A stretch of DNA of 64,000 nt from NCBI GenBank assembly GCA_964398315.1, contig CAYNMV010000015.1, positions 1 through 64,000 of the forward strand, given 5' to 3'. The position numbers and the translations under genes are program-made. The notes below the pieces were generated by a model. That model was not told the DNA's origin. It saw only the letters and a program-made list of their open reading frames with translations, and searched no databases. This DNA comes from JADLCB01 sp964398315 (GTDB lineage Bacteria > Planctomycetota > Phycisphaerae > Tepidisphaerales > Tepidisphaeraceae). Of the stretch, positions 24,192 to 33,509 are shown one piece after another (position 1 is the stretch's first letter; each line of letters begins with the position of its first letter).

Positions 24192-27100
24192 ATGATCGAG
24201 AAACTGATCGAACTCTGCCTGCGGAACCGGATGATGGTTCTGCTGTTGTCGCTGTTCCTGATCGGGGCGGGGATATGGGCGACGTTGAACATCAAAATCG
24301 ATGCCATCCCCGATCTGTCCGATGTGCAGGTGATCGTGCGCAGCGAGTGGGCCGGGCAGGCACCCAACATCATCGAACAGCAGGTGACCTACCCGCTGAC
24401 CACCGCCATGCTCCAGGTGCCGGGGGCGGAGGTGGTGCGCGGCTACTCGATGTTCGGCGATTCGTTCGTCTACATCATCTTCGAGGATGGGACCGATCCG
24501 TACTGGGCGCGCAGCCGCGTGCTGGAACAGCTCTCGTTCGTTGCCAACCGCCTGCCGGCCGGCGTGACGCCGCAGCTCGGGCCGGATGCCACCGGAGTGG
24601 GGTGGGTCTATCAGTACGTGCTGATCACGGGCAAGTACTGCCCGGATCATCCCGATGGGCTGTGGCATGATCCGGTGGAGGATCGGTGGTACGCCTCCGG
24701 CCATGGCGCGGATGAAGACCTGGTTCACCACCGCATCTTCCATGACCGCGACACCTGCCCTGTCGACGGCTCAGCGCTGGTGGAGGCCCAGGTGGACCTG
24801 GCGGAGCTGCGCTCGCTCCAGGACTGGTATCTGCGCTATGAACTGGCGAGCCTCGACGGGGTGGCGGAAGTTGCGCCGGTGGGCGGCTTCGTCAAGCAGT
24901 ACCAGGTTGTGGTCGATCCGGTGAAGATGCTGGCGTATGACATCCCGCTGACGGATGTCAAGGCGGCCATCGCACGCTCCAATGTCGATGTGGGCGGGCG
25001 CGTGGTGGAAATGGCCGAGAATGAGTACATGGTGCGCGGGCTGGGCTACCTCGGCTCGATGACACCGGAGGAGGCGGCCGCCGCGCGGGAAAGCGGGCGC
25101 ACGATGACCGCCGTGCGCACGGATCGCGTGCTGGCCGATCTGAGCAGAATTGCGCTCACCACCAGCGCTGATGGCACGCCGATCTACCTTTCTGATGTGG
25201 CCGAAGTGCGCATCGGCCCGGAAATCCGCCAGGGCGTGGCCGAGTGGAACGGACTGGGGGAGGTGGTCGGCGGCATCATCGTCATGCGCTATGGGGAAAA
25301 CGCCCGGACCACCATCGCCGGTGTGAAGCAAAAGCTGGCCGAGCTGGAACCCGGCCTGCCGCCGGGCGTGGCGATCCAGACCGCCTACGACCGCTCTGAC
25401 CTGATCGACCGGGCGGTCTCGACTCTCAGCCACGCGCTGATGGAAGAGATGATCGTGGTCGGTTTGGTCTGCATTCTCTTTCTCCTGCATGCACGCAGCG
25501 AGCTGGTGGCGATCTTCACCCTGCCCACCGGCGTGTTGACAGCACTGCTGCTCATGCACCTGCTGGACATCAATGCCAACATCATGAGCCTTGGCGGTAT
25601 CGCCGTCGCCATTGGTGTGATGGTGGACAGCAGCGTGGTGATGGTGGAAAACGCCCATATTCACCTCGATCGTGAGGAGGACCGCCTCACCAGGCTGCGC
25701 CGCGCGGGCGCGCCGCCCGAGCAGATACGCCATCGCCCGCGCGCTGACATCATCCTGGAAGCGGCCCGGGAGGTTGGCTCCAGTCTCTTTTTCTCGCTGC
25801 TGATCATCACCGTGTCGTTCCTGCCGGTGTTCGTGCTGGGGGGCGAATCGGGGCGGATGTTCAGTCCGCTGGCCTACACCAAGACCTTCGCGGTTGCGGC
25901 GGCGGCGGTCATGGCAGTCACGGTCGTGCCGGTGCTGATGACCTATTTCATCACCGCCCGCGTGCTGCCGCGCGAATGGGGGCGGTGGTGGAACCTGGGG
26001 TTGACCCTGGGGGCGATGTTTGTGCCCGCAGCGCTTCTGCTGGCGGTGCCGCTGGGCGAGTTGGAGCCATACCAGTGGTGGATCGCCGGCGGATGGGCGC
26101 TGTTTGTCGGGATGCTGCTGGTGCCGCAGAAGCTCGTGCATGAACGGGTCAATCCCATCAACCGACTGCTTCAGGCGTCGTATCACCCGGCGTTCATCCT
26201 CGCCATGCGCTTCAAGGGGACCATGCTGGCGATCACCGTCATTGGCGTGGCATGGGTGGGGCTGTGGATAGCAACAATCATCAGTCCCGGCCTTCGCGTG
26301 AATCATCCGGTCGTCGCCGCACTGGTGCCGGACCTGGGCAGTGAGTTCATGCCGCCGCTGGAGGAAGGTGATCTGCTGTACATGCCGACGACCGATCCGG
26401 GCATCAGCATCAACAAGGCCAGGGAGCTGCTTCAGCAGACGGACAAGCTCATCATGCAGTTTCCTGAGGTGGAGACGGTGATGGGCAAGATCGGCCGGGC
26501 CGAAACCGCCACCGATCCGGCCCCGATCAGCATGCTGGAAACCACCATCCAGCTCAAGCGCGACAAGCGGCAGTGGCGCCAGGTGCCCGATGGCTGGGGC
26601 GGCACGCGCCCGATCACGGTGGATGAACTGGTCTATGGCTATCACCTGCCAACCGGCAAGTATGATCCCGATGGCAGCGAGCAGGTCATTGCCGTGCCGG
26701 GACTGAATGATACGGTGCAGATCCCGGGGCTGACCAACTCGTGGACCATGCCGATCCGTACACGCATCGACATGCTCTCCACTGGCATCAAGACACCGGT
26801 GGGCGTGAAGTTGCTCGGCCCGGACCTGGCGGTGCTGGATGAGCTGGCCACGCAGGTGGCGCAGGTGGTCATGACCGACCCGCAGACCGCCGGCCACACG
26901 CTCAGCGCCTTCCCCGAGCGCTCGCTGGGGGGCAACTATCTCGATATCCAGATCAAGCGCGATGAGATTGCGCGTTACGGCCTGCGGGTGGAGGATGTGC
27001 AGGATGTCATCCAGACTGCGCTGGGTGGCATGGCGGTCACGACCACTGTTGAGGCGCTGGAACGCTATCCGGTCAACCTGCGCTATCCCCATGAGCTGCG

Positions 27101-27926
27101 GGATAACATCCCGGCGCTGAAGGCAACCCTGGTGCCCGCGCCCGGCGGCGTGCACATCCCGCTGGCGCAACTGGCTGATTTTCAGATCCGCGAAGGCCCG
27201 TCGATGATCAAAAGCGAAAACTCGCGGCCGACAAGCTGGGTTTACGTCGACATCGCCGGGATTGATGTGGGGACATATGTTCAGAGCGCCCGCCGGGCGG
27301 TCGCCGAGGCGGTCAAGCTGCCGGCGGGGTACACGCTGGTCTGGTCAGGGCAGTTTGAGCAGATCCAGGAAGCCAACCAGCGGCTGATGATTGCGGTGCC
27401 GGTGACCCTGGTACTGGTCATTGCGCTGCTCTACATGGCAACACACTCGTGGCTGCGCGTGGGGATTGTGCTGCTGGCGGTTCCGTTCAGCCTGATCGGC
27501 GCGATCCTGTTCATGTGGCTGCTGGATTACAACATGTCGGTTGCCGCATGGGTGGGCATCATCGGCCTGGCCGGACTGGATGCCGAGACCGGGCTGGTCA
27601 TGCTGCTGTATCTCGACAGCAGCTACGAACGCTTCAGGAAGGAAGGACGGATGCGCGATGAAAACGATCTGTGGCACGCCACCCACGATGGCGCCGTCCG
27701 CCGCATCCGTCCCAAGACGATGACGGTGGTGACGACCTTCATCGGGCTGATCCCGCTGATGTGGGCCACCGGCGCTGGGGCTGACACAATGAAACGCGTC
27801 GCCGCTCCGATGATCGGCGGACTGACCTCGAGTTTTATTCTCGAACTGCTGATCTATCCGGTGCTGTTCTACTATGCCAGGCGCTTCCAGCTTCGCCGTA
27901 GCCGGTCGCCCGTCCCGGCAGTGTGA
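24192..27926 (+). CDS. cusA: Heavy-metal RND efflux pump CusA-like with Cys/His-rich insertion
   Basis: A 1244-residue inner membrane proton-driven pump of the HME-RND family. TM1 and the first porter domain are at the N-terminus. TM4 holds AIGVMVDSSVVMVENAH, the CusA version of the proton-relay helix. A second domain follows with NDTVQIPG and the usual C-terminal TM bundle ending in FILELLIYPVLFYY. Compared with E. coli CusA (1047 residues), an extra block lies at about residues 148-200 (24633-24791), with CPDHPDG, several His pairs and a second CPVDG, then the standard LAELRSLQDW resumes. This looks like a metal-binding ribbon inside a porter domain. The gene is the last of the operon. Cu(I)/Ag(I) specificity is inferred from the TM4 motif. 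Confidence 0.93.
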   Translation: MIEKLIELCLRNRMMVLLLSLFLIGAGIWATLNIKIDAIPDLSDVQVIVRSEWAGQAPNIIEQQVTYPLTTAMLQVPGAEVVRGYSMFGDSFVYIIFEDGTDPYWARSRVLEQLSFVANRLPAGVTPQLGPDATGVGWVYQYVLITGKYCPDHPDGLWHDPVEDRWYASGHGADEDLVHHRIFHDRDTCPVDGSALVEAQVDLAELRSLQDWYLRYELASLDGVAEVAPVGGFVKQYQVVVDPVKMLAYDIPLTDVKAAIARSNVDVGGRVVEMAENEYMVRGLGYLGSMTPEEAAAARESGRTMTAVRTDRVLADLSRIALTTSADGTPIYLSDVAEVRIGPEIRQGVAEWNGLGEVVGGIIVMRYGENARTTIAGVKQKLAELEPGLPPGVAIQTAYDRSDLIDRAVSTLSHALMEEMIVVGLVCILFLLHARSELVAIFTLPTGVLTALLLMHLLDINANIMSLGGIAVAIGVMVDSSVVMVENAHIHLDREEDRLTRLRRAGAPPEQIRHRPRADIILEAAREVGSSLFFSLLIITVSFLPVFVLGGESGRMFSPLAYTKTFAVAAAAVMAVTVVPVLMTYFITARVLPREWGRWWNLGLTLGAMFVPAALLLAVPLGELEPYQWWIAGGWALFVGMLLVPQKLVHERVNPINRLLQASYHPAFILAMRFKGTMLAITVIGVAWVGLWIATIISPGLRVNHPVVAALVPDLGSEFMPPLEEGDLLYMPTTDPGISINKARELLQQTDKLIMQFPEVETVMGKIGRAETATDPAPISMLETTIQLKRDKRQWRQVPDGWGGTRPITVDELVYGYHLPTGKYDPDGSEQVIAVPGLNDTVQIPGLTNSWTMPIRTRIDMLSTGIKTPVGVKLLGPDLAVLDELATQVAQVVMTDPQTAGHTLSAFPERSLGGNYLDIQIKRDEIARYGLRVEDVQDVIQTALGGMAVTTTVEALERYPVNLRYPHELRDNIPALKATLVPAPGGVHIPLAQLADFQIREGPSMIKSENSRPTSWVYVDIAGIDVGTYVQSARRAVAEAVKLPAGYTLVWSGQFEQIQEANQRLMIAVPVTLVLVIALLYMATHSWLRVGIVLLAVPFSLIGAILFMWLLDYNMSVAAWVGIIGLAGLDAETGLVMLLYLDSSYERFRKEGRMRDENDLWHATHDGAVRRIRPKTMTVVTTFIGLIPLMWATGAGADTMKRVAAPMIGGLTSSFILELLIYPVLFYYARRFQLRRSRSPVPAV

Positions 27927-28051
27927 TCCGGTCACTCAAATGCCCCTGGCGGGCGGCAGGCCACGCGGCATGGCACGATCACTGCCCGGGCACAACCCGA
28001 TCTGGCATGTCTGCTGCGCCTGCCGGCCGAGGCGGCGGTGGCGGTTGAGGC

Positions 28052-28057
28052 TATGAT
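28052..28057 (+). promoter_or_regulatory. -10 box TATGAT of HlyD-ABC operon
   Basis: TATGAT is 6 nt before the ATG at 28064, the spacing expected for a leaderless transcript. Confidence 0.45.
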
Positions 28058-28063
28058 GAAATC

Positions 28064-29401
28064 ATGCTCATGCGCATCCTGCTCCTGGCGGCGTTGGCCG
28101 CGCTGCTCCTGGGGACGTTGCTTTACAGCCAGCTTCGGCCGCGCCCGCTGGTCGTTTCCGGCTTCGTTGAGGCCGAGGATGTGCGCGTTGGCTCACGGGT
28201 AGGCGGCCGGGTGGCGCGGGTGCACGTGGAGGAGGGAGACCGTGTCGAGGCCGGACAGGTACTGGTTGAGCTTGAACCGCATGACCTGATTGAGCGCCGG
28301 GCCGAGGCGGTAGCCCACCTGGCGGCCCGGCAGGCCGAGTTCGATCGCCTGCACGCCGGTTTCCGCAAGGAGGAGATCGCCCAGGCAACCGCCCGCCGTG
28401 ATCAGCTCGCGGCTCATCTGGCCAAGCTGCGGGCCGGTCCGCGCGACACCGAAATTGCCGCCGCCGCCGCGCGATTTGAACTGGCCAACACGCAGCTTGC
28501 GCTGGCTCGCCGCACCTTTGAGCGGGTCAAGTCCTCCTTCGAGCGCAACGCCGCCAGCGCTGATGAAATGGACCGGGTCAGCGATGAGCTGGAGATCGCA
28601 CAGGCCACGCTGGAAGTGCGCAGACAGGAGCTGGCCGAGCTGAAAGAAGGCACCCGCCCCGAGGAGATCGAACAGGCCGAGGCGCAACTGCGCGAAGCCG
28701 AGGCAGCGCTGGCGCTCATGCAGGCGGGGTATCGCCGTGAGGAGGTGGAAGCCGCCCGGGCGGCGGTGCGCTCGGCCGAGGCAGTGCTGGCCGCGATTGA
28801 CCGGCAGATCGCCGAATTATCAATCATTGCCCCGGTGGACGGCGTGGTGGAGGCGATCGAGCTGGAACCGGGCGATCTGGTCCCGGGCAACGCTCCGGCC
28901 CTGTCGATCGTGGACACCCGCGCCCTGTGGGTGCGGGCCTACGTGCCGGAGAACCGCCTGAACCTCCAGCTCCATCAGCGCGTGCCGGTGGTGGTGGATG
29001 CCTGGCCGGACCAGCGCTTCATGGGGCGCATCACCTTCATCTCGCGCCAGGCCGAGTTCACCCCCGGCAACGTGCAAACCCCCGAGGAGCGCAGCAAACA
29101 GGTCTTCCGCATCAAGGTCACGCTGGAAGAGGGTCTGGATGTGCTGCGTCCCGGCATGGCCGCCGATGTGCTGCTGGACGAGGTTCAGCCAGCAACCCAG
29201 CCCGACAACCAGACAGCCGCGACCATGGGCTCCTCCGACCACACGTTGCTCCGGGCCGAAAGTGCACAACCTGCCGGCCCCGTTTCCGGGACATGGGATT
29301 TCAATCCGCGTACAGGGCTCTCCTCGCACAGGCTGCATATCTGCGCTGCAGTGCGGCGTGACCAGCCATCGGATATCACCGGCTGCCGGAGGAGCGTGTG
29401 A
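28064..29401 (+). CDS. HlyD-family membrane fusion protein (YhiI/YbhG-like) with unusual C-terminal tail
   Basis: A 445-residue adaptor protein. An N-terminal signal anchor (about residues 3-23) is followed by a biotinyl-lipoyl half GRVARVHVEEGDRVEAGQVL, a long coiled-coil hairpin (about 70-250, many EAE and AALA repeats) and the second lipoyl half IIAPVDGVVEAIELEPGDLV. The beta-barrel ends at GMAADVLLDE (about residue 375). The last 70 residues do not look like family sequence; they are Ser/Arg/Pro-rich with Cys and His, as if a reading frame had extended into former spacer DNA. Its TGA overlaps the next gene's ATG (TGATG), so the two are translated together. Confidence 0.88.
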   Translation: MLMRILLLAALAALLLGTLLYSQLRPRPLVVSGFVEAEDVRVGSRVGGRVARVHVEEGDRVEAGQVLVELEPHDLIERRAEAVAHLAARQAEFDRLHAGFRKEEIAQATARRDQLAAHLAKLRAGPRDTEIAAAAARFELANTQLALARRTFERVKSSFERNAASADEMDRVSDELEIAQATLEVRRQELAELKEGTRPEEIEQAEAQLREAEAALALMQAGYRREEVEAARAAVRSAEAVLAAIDRQIAELSIIAPVDGVVEAIELEPGDLVPGNAPALSIVDTRALWVRAYVPENRLNLQLHQRVPVVVDAWPDQRFMGRITFISRQAEFTPGNVQTPEERSKQVFRIKVTLEEGLDVLRPGMAADVLLDEVQPATQPDNQTAATMGSSDHTLLRAESAQPAGPVSGTWDFNPRTGLSSHRLHICAAVRRDQPSDITGCRRSV

Positions 29402-31686
29402 TGGACGACCGCCCCATCGTGATCGAAACCCGCGAACTGTCGCGCGACTTCGGCGAAAAGCGGGCGGTGGACCGGGTCTCCCTGGCGGTGCGCCGGGGGG
29501 CGATCTACGGACTGCTGGGGCCCAATGGCTCGGGCAAGAGCACGATCATCCGCATGCTCTGCGGCGTGCTGGCGCCCAGCGGCGGCACAGCCCGCGTGCT
29601 TGGGCTGGATGTCCATCAACAGGCCGAGGCGATCAAACGGCGCATCGGCTACATGAGTCAGAAATTCAGCCTCTACGCCGACCTGTCGGTGCAGGAAAAC
29701 CTCGACTTTTACGGCCGGATCTATGGTCTGACGCCCCAGCGCCTGCGCGAGCGCTCGATGGCGGTGCTGCAACTGACGCAGCTCACCAGCCGGGTCGATC
29801 AACTGGCCGGCACGCTCAGCGGCGGTTGGAAACAGCGCCTGGCGCTGGCCTGCGCGCTGATTCACGAGCCGGAAGTGATCTTCCTCGATGAGCCCACCGC
29901 CGGCATCGACCCGGTTGCCCGGCGGCAACTGTGGGACCTGCTGTTTGAGCTGTCGGCCCAGGGCGTGACGCTGTTCGTCACCACCCATTACATGGATGAG
30001 GCCGAGCGCTGCACGGATGTGGCCTACATCTACAACTCGACCCTGCTGGTGAGCGGCGATCCCGAGCAACTGAAAAATCTGCCGCAGGTCACACCGGCCG
30101 GCACCCAGCGCTGGGAGATCGATGTCCCCCATCCCGCCGCCGAGTTGGGCCCCCTGCGTGCCCGTGAAGGCGTGATCGATGCCACCCTCTTCGGCCAGAC
30201 GATCCACGCGCTGGTTTCGGATCATCTCTCCGGCGAAGACCTGCGCGCAGCCATCACAGCGCCGCCCGATGAAACACAGGTGCGCCCCATCACCCCGACA
30301 CTGGAGGATGTCTTTGTCACGCTGACAAGACACGCCGATGAGAGCGCAGCCAATGCACCCGGCACACAGGTCAGAAGCAAGGAACCATCATCCCAGGCGA
30401 GAACCGCTCAGGTGCCACTCGCCACTTCAGAGGGCGCGGCACCAGCGAGCGATCGTCCCATTCTCCCTGCAGGGGAGACGGGACGAGACCTGGAGGATCA
30501 CACGGATCCGCCGAAGCGGCCGGTCATCAAACCGCGCCCGCTGCACGGGCTGCTGGCGATCTTCATCAAGGAGTTCGCCCATATCCGGCGCCAGCCCTCC
30601 ACGCTGATGTTCATGCTGGTCATCCCGGTGATGCAGACACTGATCTTCGGTTACGCGATCCAGACCCAGATCGAGAACATCCCGGTGGTGGTGCTCGACC
30701 TGGATGGCCGCAGCGCGGGGCGCGAGCTGGTGGATGTCTTTGAGAACACCACCACGTTCCGCATCATCGGCCGCGCCCAGAGCAGGGAGGCGTTTCACCA
30801 CCATCTGCGCAGCGGCAACGCGAAGGTGGGCGTAATCGTGCCGCCGGATTACTCTGACCGGCTGGTGCGCGGCGAGCAGGCGCAGGTGCAGGTGTTGATC
30901 GACGGCAGCGACAGCCAGGTGGCCAGCGCTGCCCTCACAGCGGTGAACCTGCTGGGGATCGACAGGAGCCTGCAAATCGCCCGTGGGTTTGCCGAGTCGA
31001 AGCAACTGGCCGCCTCGCGCGATCCGGCCGGGCGCTTCGCCCTGCCGATCGAGGTGCGCCCGCGCCTGCTCTACAATCCCGACCTGGAGAGCGCTCGGTT
31101 CTTCGTGCCGGGGCTGGTGGGGATCATCCTGCAACTGGTGACACTCTTTCTCACCGCATTCGCCATCGTGAAGGAGCGCGAGCTGGGAACGCTGGAGCAG
31201 CTTTTTGTCACGCCGGTTGGTCGCGCTGGGCTGCTGCTGGGCAAGCTGCTGCCGTATGCCATCGTGGGATTCATCGAGACGCTGGTGGTGCTGGCGGTGA
31301 TGGTGTGGGGGTTTGATGTGCCGATCCGCGGCAGCCTGCTGCTGCTGATGGGGTATTCAGCGCTGTTCCTGGTGTGCGCCCTGGGACTGGGGCTGCTGAT
31401 CTCAACGATCTCCCGCACGCAGGTGTCGGCCGTGCAGGCAGCCTTCGTTATCATGCTTCCCAGCGTGCTGCTCAGCGGCTTCATGTTCCCCCGCAGTGAG
31501 ATGCCGCTGGTAATCTACCTGGCCACCTTTGCCATCCCCGTGACCTACTTCATCGAGATGCTCCGCGGCATCGTGCTGCGCGGGGCGGGCTACTATGACC
31601 TGCTGCCCGAGCTGATCGGACTGGCCACCTGCACGATCGTGATCCTTACCCTCAGCCTCGCCCGCTTCCGCAAGCAACTGGCATAG
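29401..31686 (+). CDS. Fused ABC exporter: ATPase plus ABC-2 permease in one chain
   Basis: A 761-residue protein. Residues about 1-310 are an ABC ATPase with Walker A GPNGSGKST, signature LSGGWKQRLALA, Walker B VIFLDEPTAG and the H-loop in TTHYMDEAE. After a low-complexity linker (about residues 315-375) an ABC-2 permease domain starts at LHGLLAIFIKEFAHIRRQ. It has one N-terminal helix, a large extracellular domain and five more helices near the C-terminus (QLVTLFLTAFAIVKEREL onwards). With the upstream HlyD protein it resembles YbhGFSR/YhiI-YhhJ drug or toxin exporters, but with ATPase and permease fused as in RbbA-type proteins. The substrate is unknown. The linker contains a palindrome (30454-30485). 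Confidence 0.9.
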   Translation: MDDRPIVIETRELSRDFGEKRAVDRVSLAVRRGAIYGLLGPNGSGKSTIIRMLCGVLAPSGGTARVLGLDVHQQAEAIKRRIGYMSQKFSLYADLSVQENLDFYGRIYGLTPQRLRERSMAVLQLTQLTSRVDQLAGTLSGGWKQRLALACALIHEPEVIFLDEPTAGIDPVARRQLWDLLFELSAQGVTLFVTTHYMDEAERCTDVAYIYNSTLLVSGDPEQLKNLPQVTPAGTQRWEIDVPHPAAELGPLRAREGVIDATLFGQTIHALVSDHLSGEDLRAAITAPPDETQVRPITPTLEDVFVTLTRHADESAANAPGTQVRSKEPSSQARTAQVPLATSEGAAPASDRPILPAGETGRDLEDHTDPPKRPVIKPRPLHGLLAIFIKEFAHIRRQPSTLMFMLVIPVMQTLIFGYAIQTQIENIPVVVLDLDGRSAGRELVDVFENTTTFRIIGRAQSREAFHHHLRSGNAKVGVIVPPDYSDRLVRGEQAQVQVLIDGSDSQVASAALTAVNLLGIDRSLQIARGFAESKQLAASRDPAGRFALPIEVRPRLLYNPDLESARFFVPGLVGIILQLVTLFLTAFAIVKERELGTLEQLFVTPVGRAGLLLGKLLPYAIVGFIETLVVLAVMVWGFDVPIRGSLLLLMGYSALFLVCALGLGLLISTISRTQVSAVQAAFVIMLPSVLLSGFMFPRSEMPLVIYLATFAIPVTYFIEMLRGIVLRGAGYYDLLPELIGLATCTIVILTLSLARFRKQLA
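30454..30485. repeat. REP-like palindrome inside the ABC fusion linker
   Basis: CGTCCC...CTCCCTGCAGGGGAG...GGGACG forms a 32-bp imperfect inverted repeat with a TGCA centre. It lies in frame in the linker between ATPase and permease domains. Such palindromes are normally intergenic. Confidence 0.6.
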
Positions 31687-31834
31687 CCACAGCCTTTGCT
31701 TTCTCCCGCGTTCTCTTGGGCAAAAAGGGCAAAGAAGCGCGACATTCACGACGAAGTGGCATGGGCCGCTGACGTGCCCTTTTGTTTTCAGGGGCTCTGG
31801 CAGCCAAATCACCGGCGAGTTTGTCCATGCCACC

Positions 31835-33337
31835 TCAGTCAGCCGGGACGCAGCGGCCGCGGGCCCAGAGGCGCAGCGCCTGGACCTTTTCGGCCATCGT
31901 CACCGACAGCGGCGGACTGGTCTGGATGGCGCGGTGGATGTGATCATTGGTGAGCTGCTCCCCGGCTGCAAAGGCATCGTGCAGCGCGGCAATGATCGCC
32001 TGCTCGACCTCTGCACCACTGAAGCCTTCGCACGCCTGGGCCAGTGCGGCCAGGTCGAACTGCCTGGGATCGCGATTGCGCTTCTCCAGGTGGATGGCCA
32101 GGATCTGCCGGCGGGCCGGCTCATCGGGCAAATCGACGAAGAAGATCTCGTCGAAGCGCCCTTTTCTCAGCAGCTCAGGCGGCAGCGCTTCGATGTCGTT
32201 GGCGGTGGCGATCAGGAAAACCGGCTCGCGGTGTTCCTGCATCCAGGTCAGCAGGTGGCCGAACATGCGCTTGCTCAGCCCCCCATCACTGCTGTGGCTG
32301 GCAGCCGAGGCGAAGGCCTTTTCGATCTCGTCGATCCAGAGGATGATCGGCGCCATCATGCCCGCCTGGTGGAGGGTCTCGCGCAGCTTGCGCTCCGATT
32401 CGCCGATGTAGCGGTCATAGAGCGCCCCCACATCCATCCGCAGCAGCGGCCGCTGCCACGCGGTGGCAACCGCCTTGGCCGCCAGGCTCTTGCCGGCCCC
32501 CTGCACACCGAGCATCAGCACGCCGCGCGGCGCGGTCAGGCCAAACGCCTCGGCATCTTCACCCAGGGCGTCGCGCCGCCGCTTGAGCCACGCTTTCAGG
32601 CGCTTCATGCCCCCGATCTGGTCAAGATTGACCGGCGCCTCGATGTATTCCAGCAGGCTGTTGCCGCCGAGCGTTCGGCGCTTGTGGGCCAGCACCTCGT
32701 TGATGTCCTGCTCGTTGAACTCGGCATCATCCGAGATGGTATCAAGGATCACCTGGCGGGCCTGGCTGCGCGTCAGCCCGCGCAGGTTGCGGATGATGGT
32801 GTCCAGCCCGCGGCGGCTCATGTTCACGCTCAGCCGCCGCTGCTCGTTGAACGTCCGCAGTGTGCTCTTGATGAGCGCTTCCAGCTCCTTTTCATCGGGA
32901 TAGGAGATGTCGAACGCGGTGGCGCGGTGCTTGATGACATCGGGCAGGGCATCGCAATGATCGACCAGGATGACGTGGCTGTCGGCCTGGGCAAGCTTGT
33001 CGATTGTTTCCCGCAGCAGGCGCAGGGTGCGCTCCTCCTTGAGATGGGCGACCAGGTCGAGGAATGCCACGATCGTCCGTCGGGGCTGGCGCTGGTGCAG
33101 CAGGTGGTACATGGCGGCGGCCGGGTGCTCGGTGCCGCTGACGGCGGCCGATGCGGCCATCGTTCCCTCGCGCAGTCCGCCGGTGATACTCCAGATGAGC
33201 AGGTCATGCCGCTGTTCGATCGCCACTTCGGTCAGCAGGCGAAGGGTGTGGTCTTCCTCGTGCGTCACGATGGAGATACACGGGTGCCAGGCATTCAACA
33301 GATGGGCCAGTCGCTCGTGATCGGTTGGCTGGGACAT
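31835..33337 (-). CDS. Ycf46-like AAA+ ATPase
   Basis: A 500-residue AAA+ protein of the Ycf46 type. An N-terminal regulatory region (about residues 1-215, with a P-loop-less ATPase-like fold and DISYPDEKELEAL) precedes a single AAA domain. Walker A is GVQGAGKSLAAKA, Walker B is IILWIDEIEKAF, sensor 1 is LIATANDIEALP, the arginine finger lies in LRKGRFDEIFF, and the C-terminal lid follows. The ATG at 33337 is used; upstream codons look like spacer. Ycf46-like proteins are linked to stress and carbon-use control in cyanobacteria; the role here is not known. It diverges from a conserved hypothetical at 33510. Confidence 0.9.
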   Translation of the reverse strand: MSQPTDHERLAHLLNAWHPCISIVTHEEDHTLRLLTEVAIEQRHDLLIWSITGGLREGTMAASAAVSGTEHPAAAMYHLLHQRQPRRTIVAFLDLVAHLKEERTLRLLRETIDKLAQADSHVILVDHCDALPDVIKHRATAFDISYPDEKELEALIKSTLRTFNEQRRLSVNMSRRGLDTIIRNLRGLTRSQARQVILDTISDDAEFNEQDINEVLAHKRRTLGGNSLLEYIEAPVNLDQIGGMKRLKAWLKRRRDALGEDAEAFGLTAPRGVLMLGVQGAGKSLAAKAVATAWQRPLLRMDVGALYDRYIGESERKLRETLHQAGMMAPIILWIDEIEKAFASAASHSSDGGLSKRMFGHLLTWMQEHREPVFLIATANDIEALPPELLRKGRFDEIFFVDLPDEPARRQILAIHLEKRNRDPRQFDLAALAQACEGFSGAEVEQAIIAALHDAFAAGEQLTNDHIHRAIQTSPPLSVTMAEKVQALRLWARGRCVPAD

Positions 33338-33509
33338 ATCCGGGTCAGGATCACCCGAGTTATCGGACAGTGTCAAGTCCACAGGCCGATTCTGTCGATG
33401 AGGAGTTGGGATTGTCGATTTTCGAAGACCGATCGCCCGATTGAGTGCAACTTCCAATGGGCATTCGGCAAGCGACGATGGGCAATCGGCCTTCTTTCAC
33501 GGAGCTTGG
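33338..33509. repeat. Intergenic region with degenerate direct repeats
   Basis: The words ATGGGCATTCGG (33460-33471) and ATGGGCAATCGG (33479-33490) recur, with further GGATTGTCGATTTTCG-like words. No gene is visible between the divergent AAA ATPase and the hypothetical protein. Confidence 0.45.
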
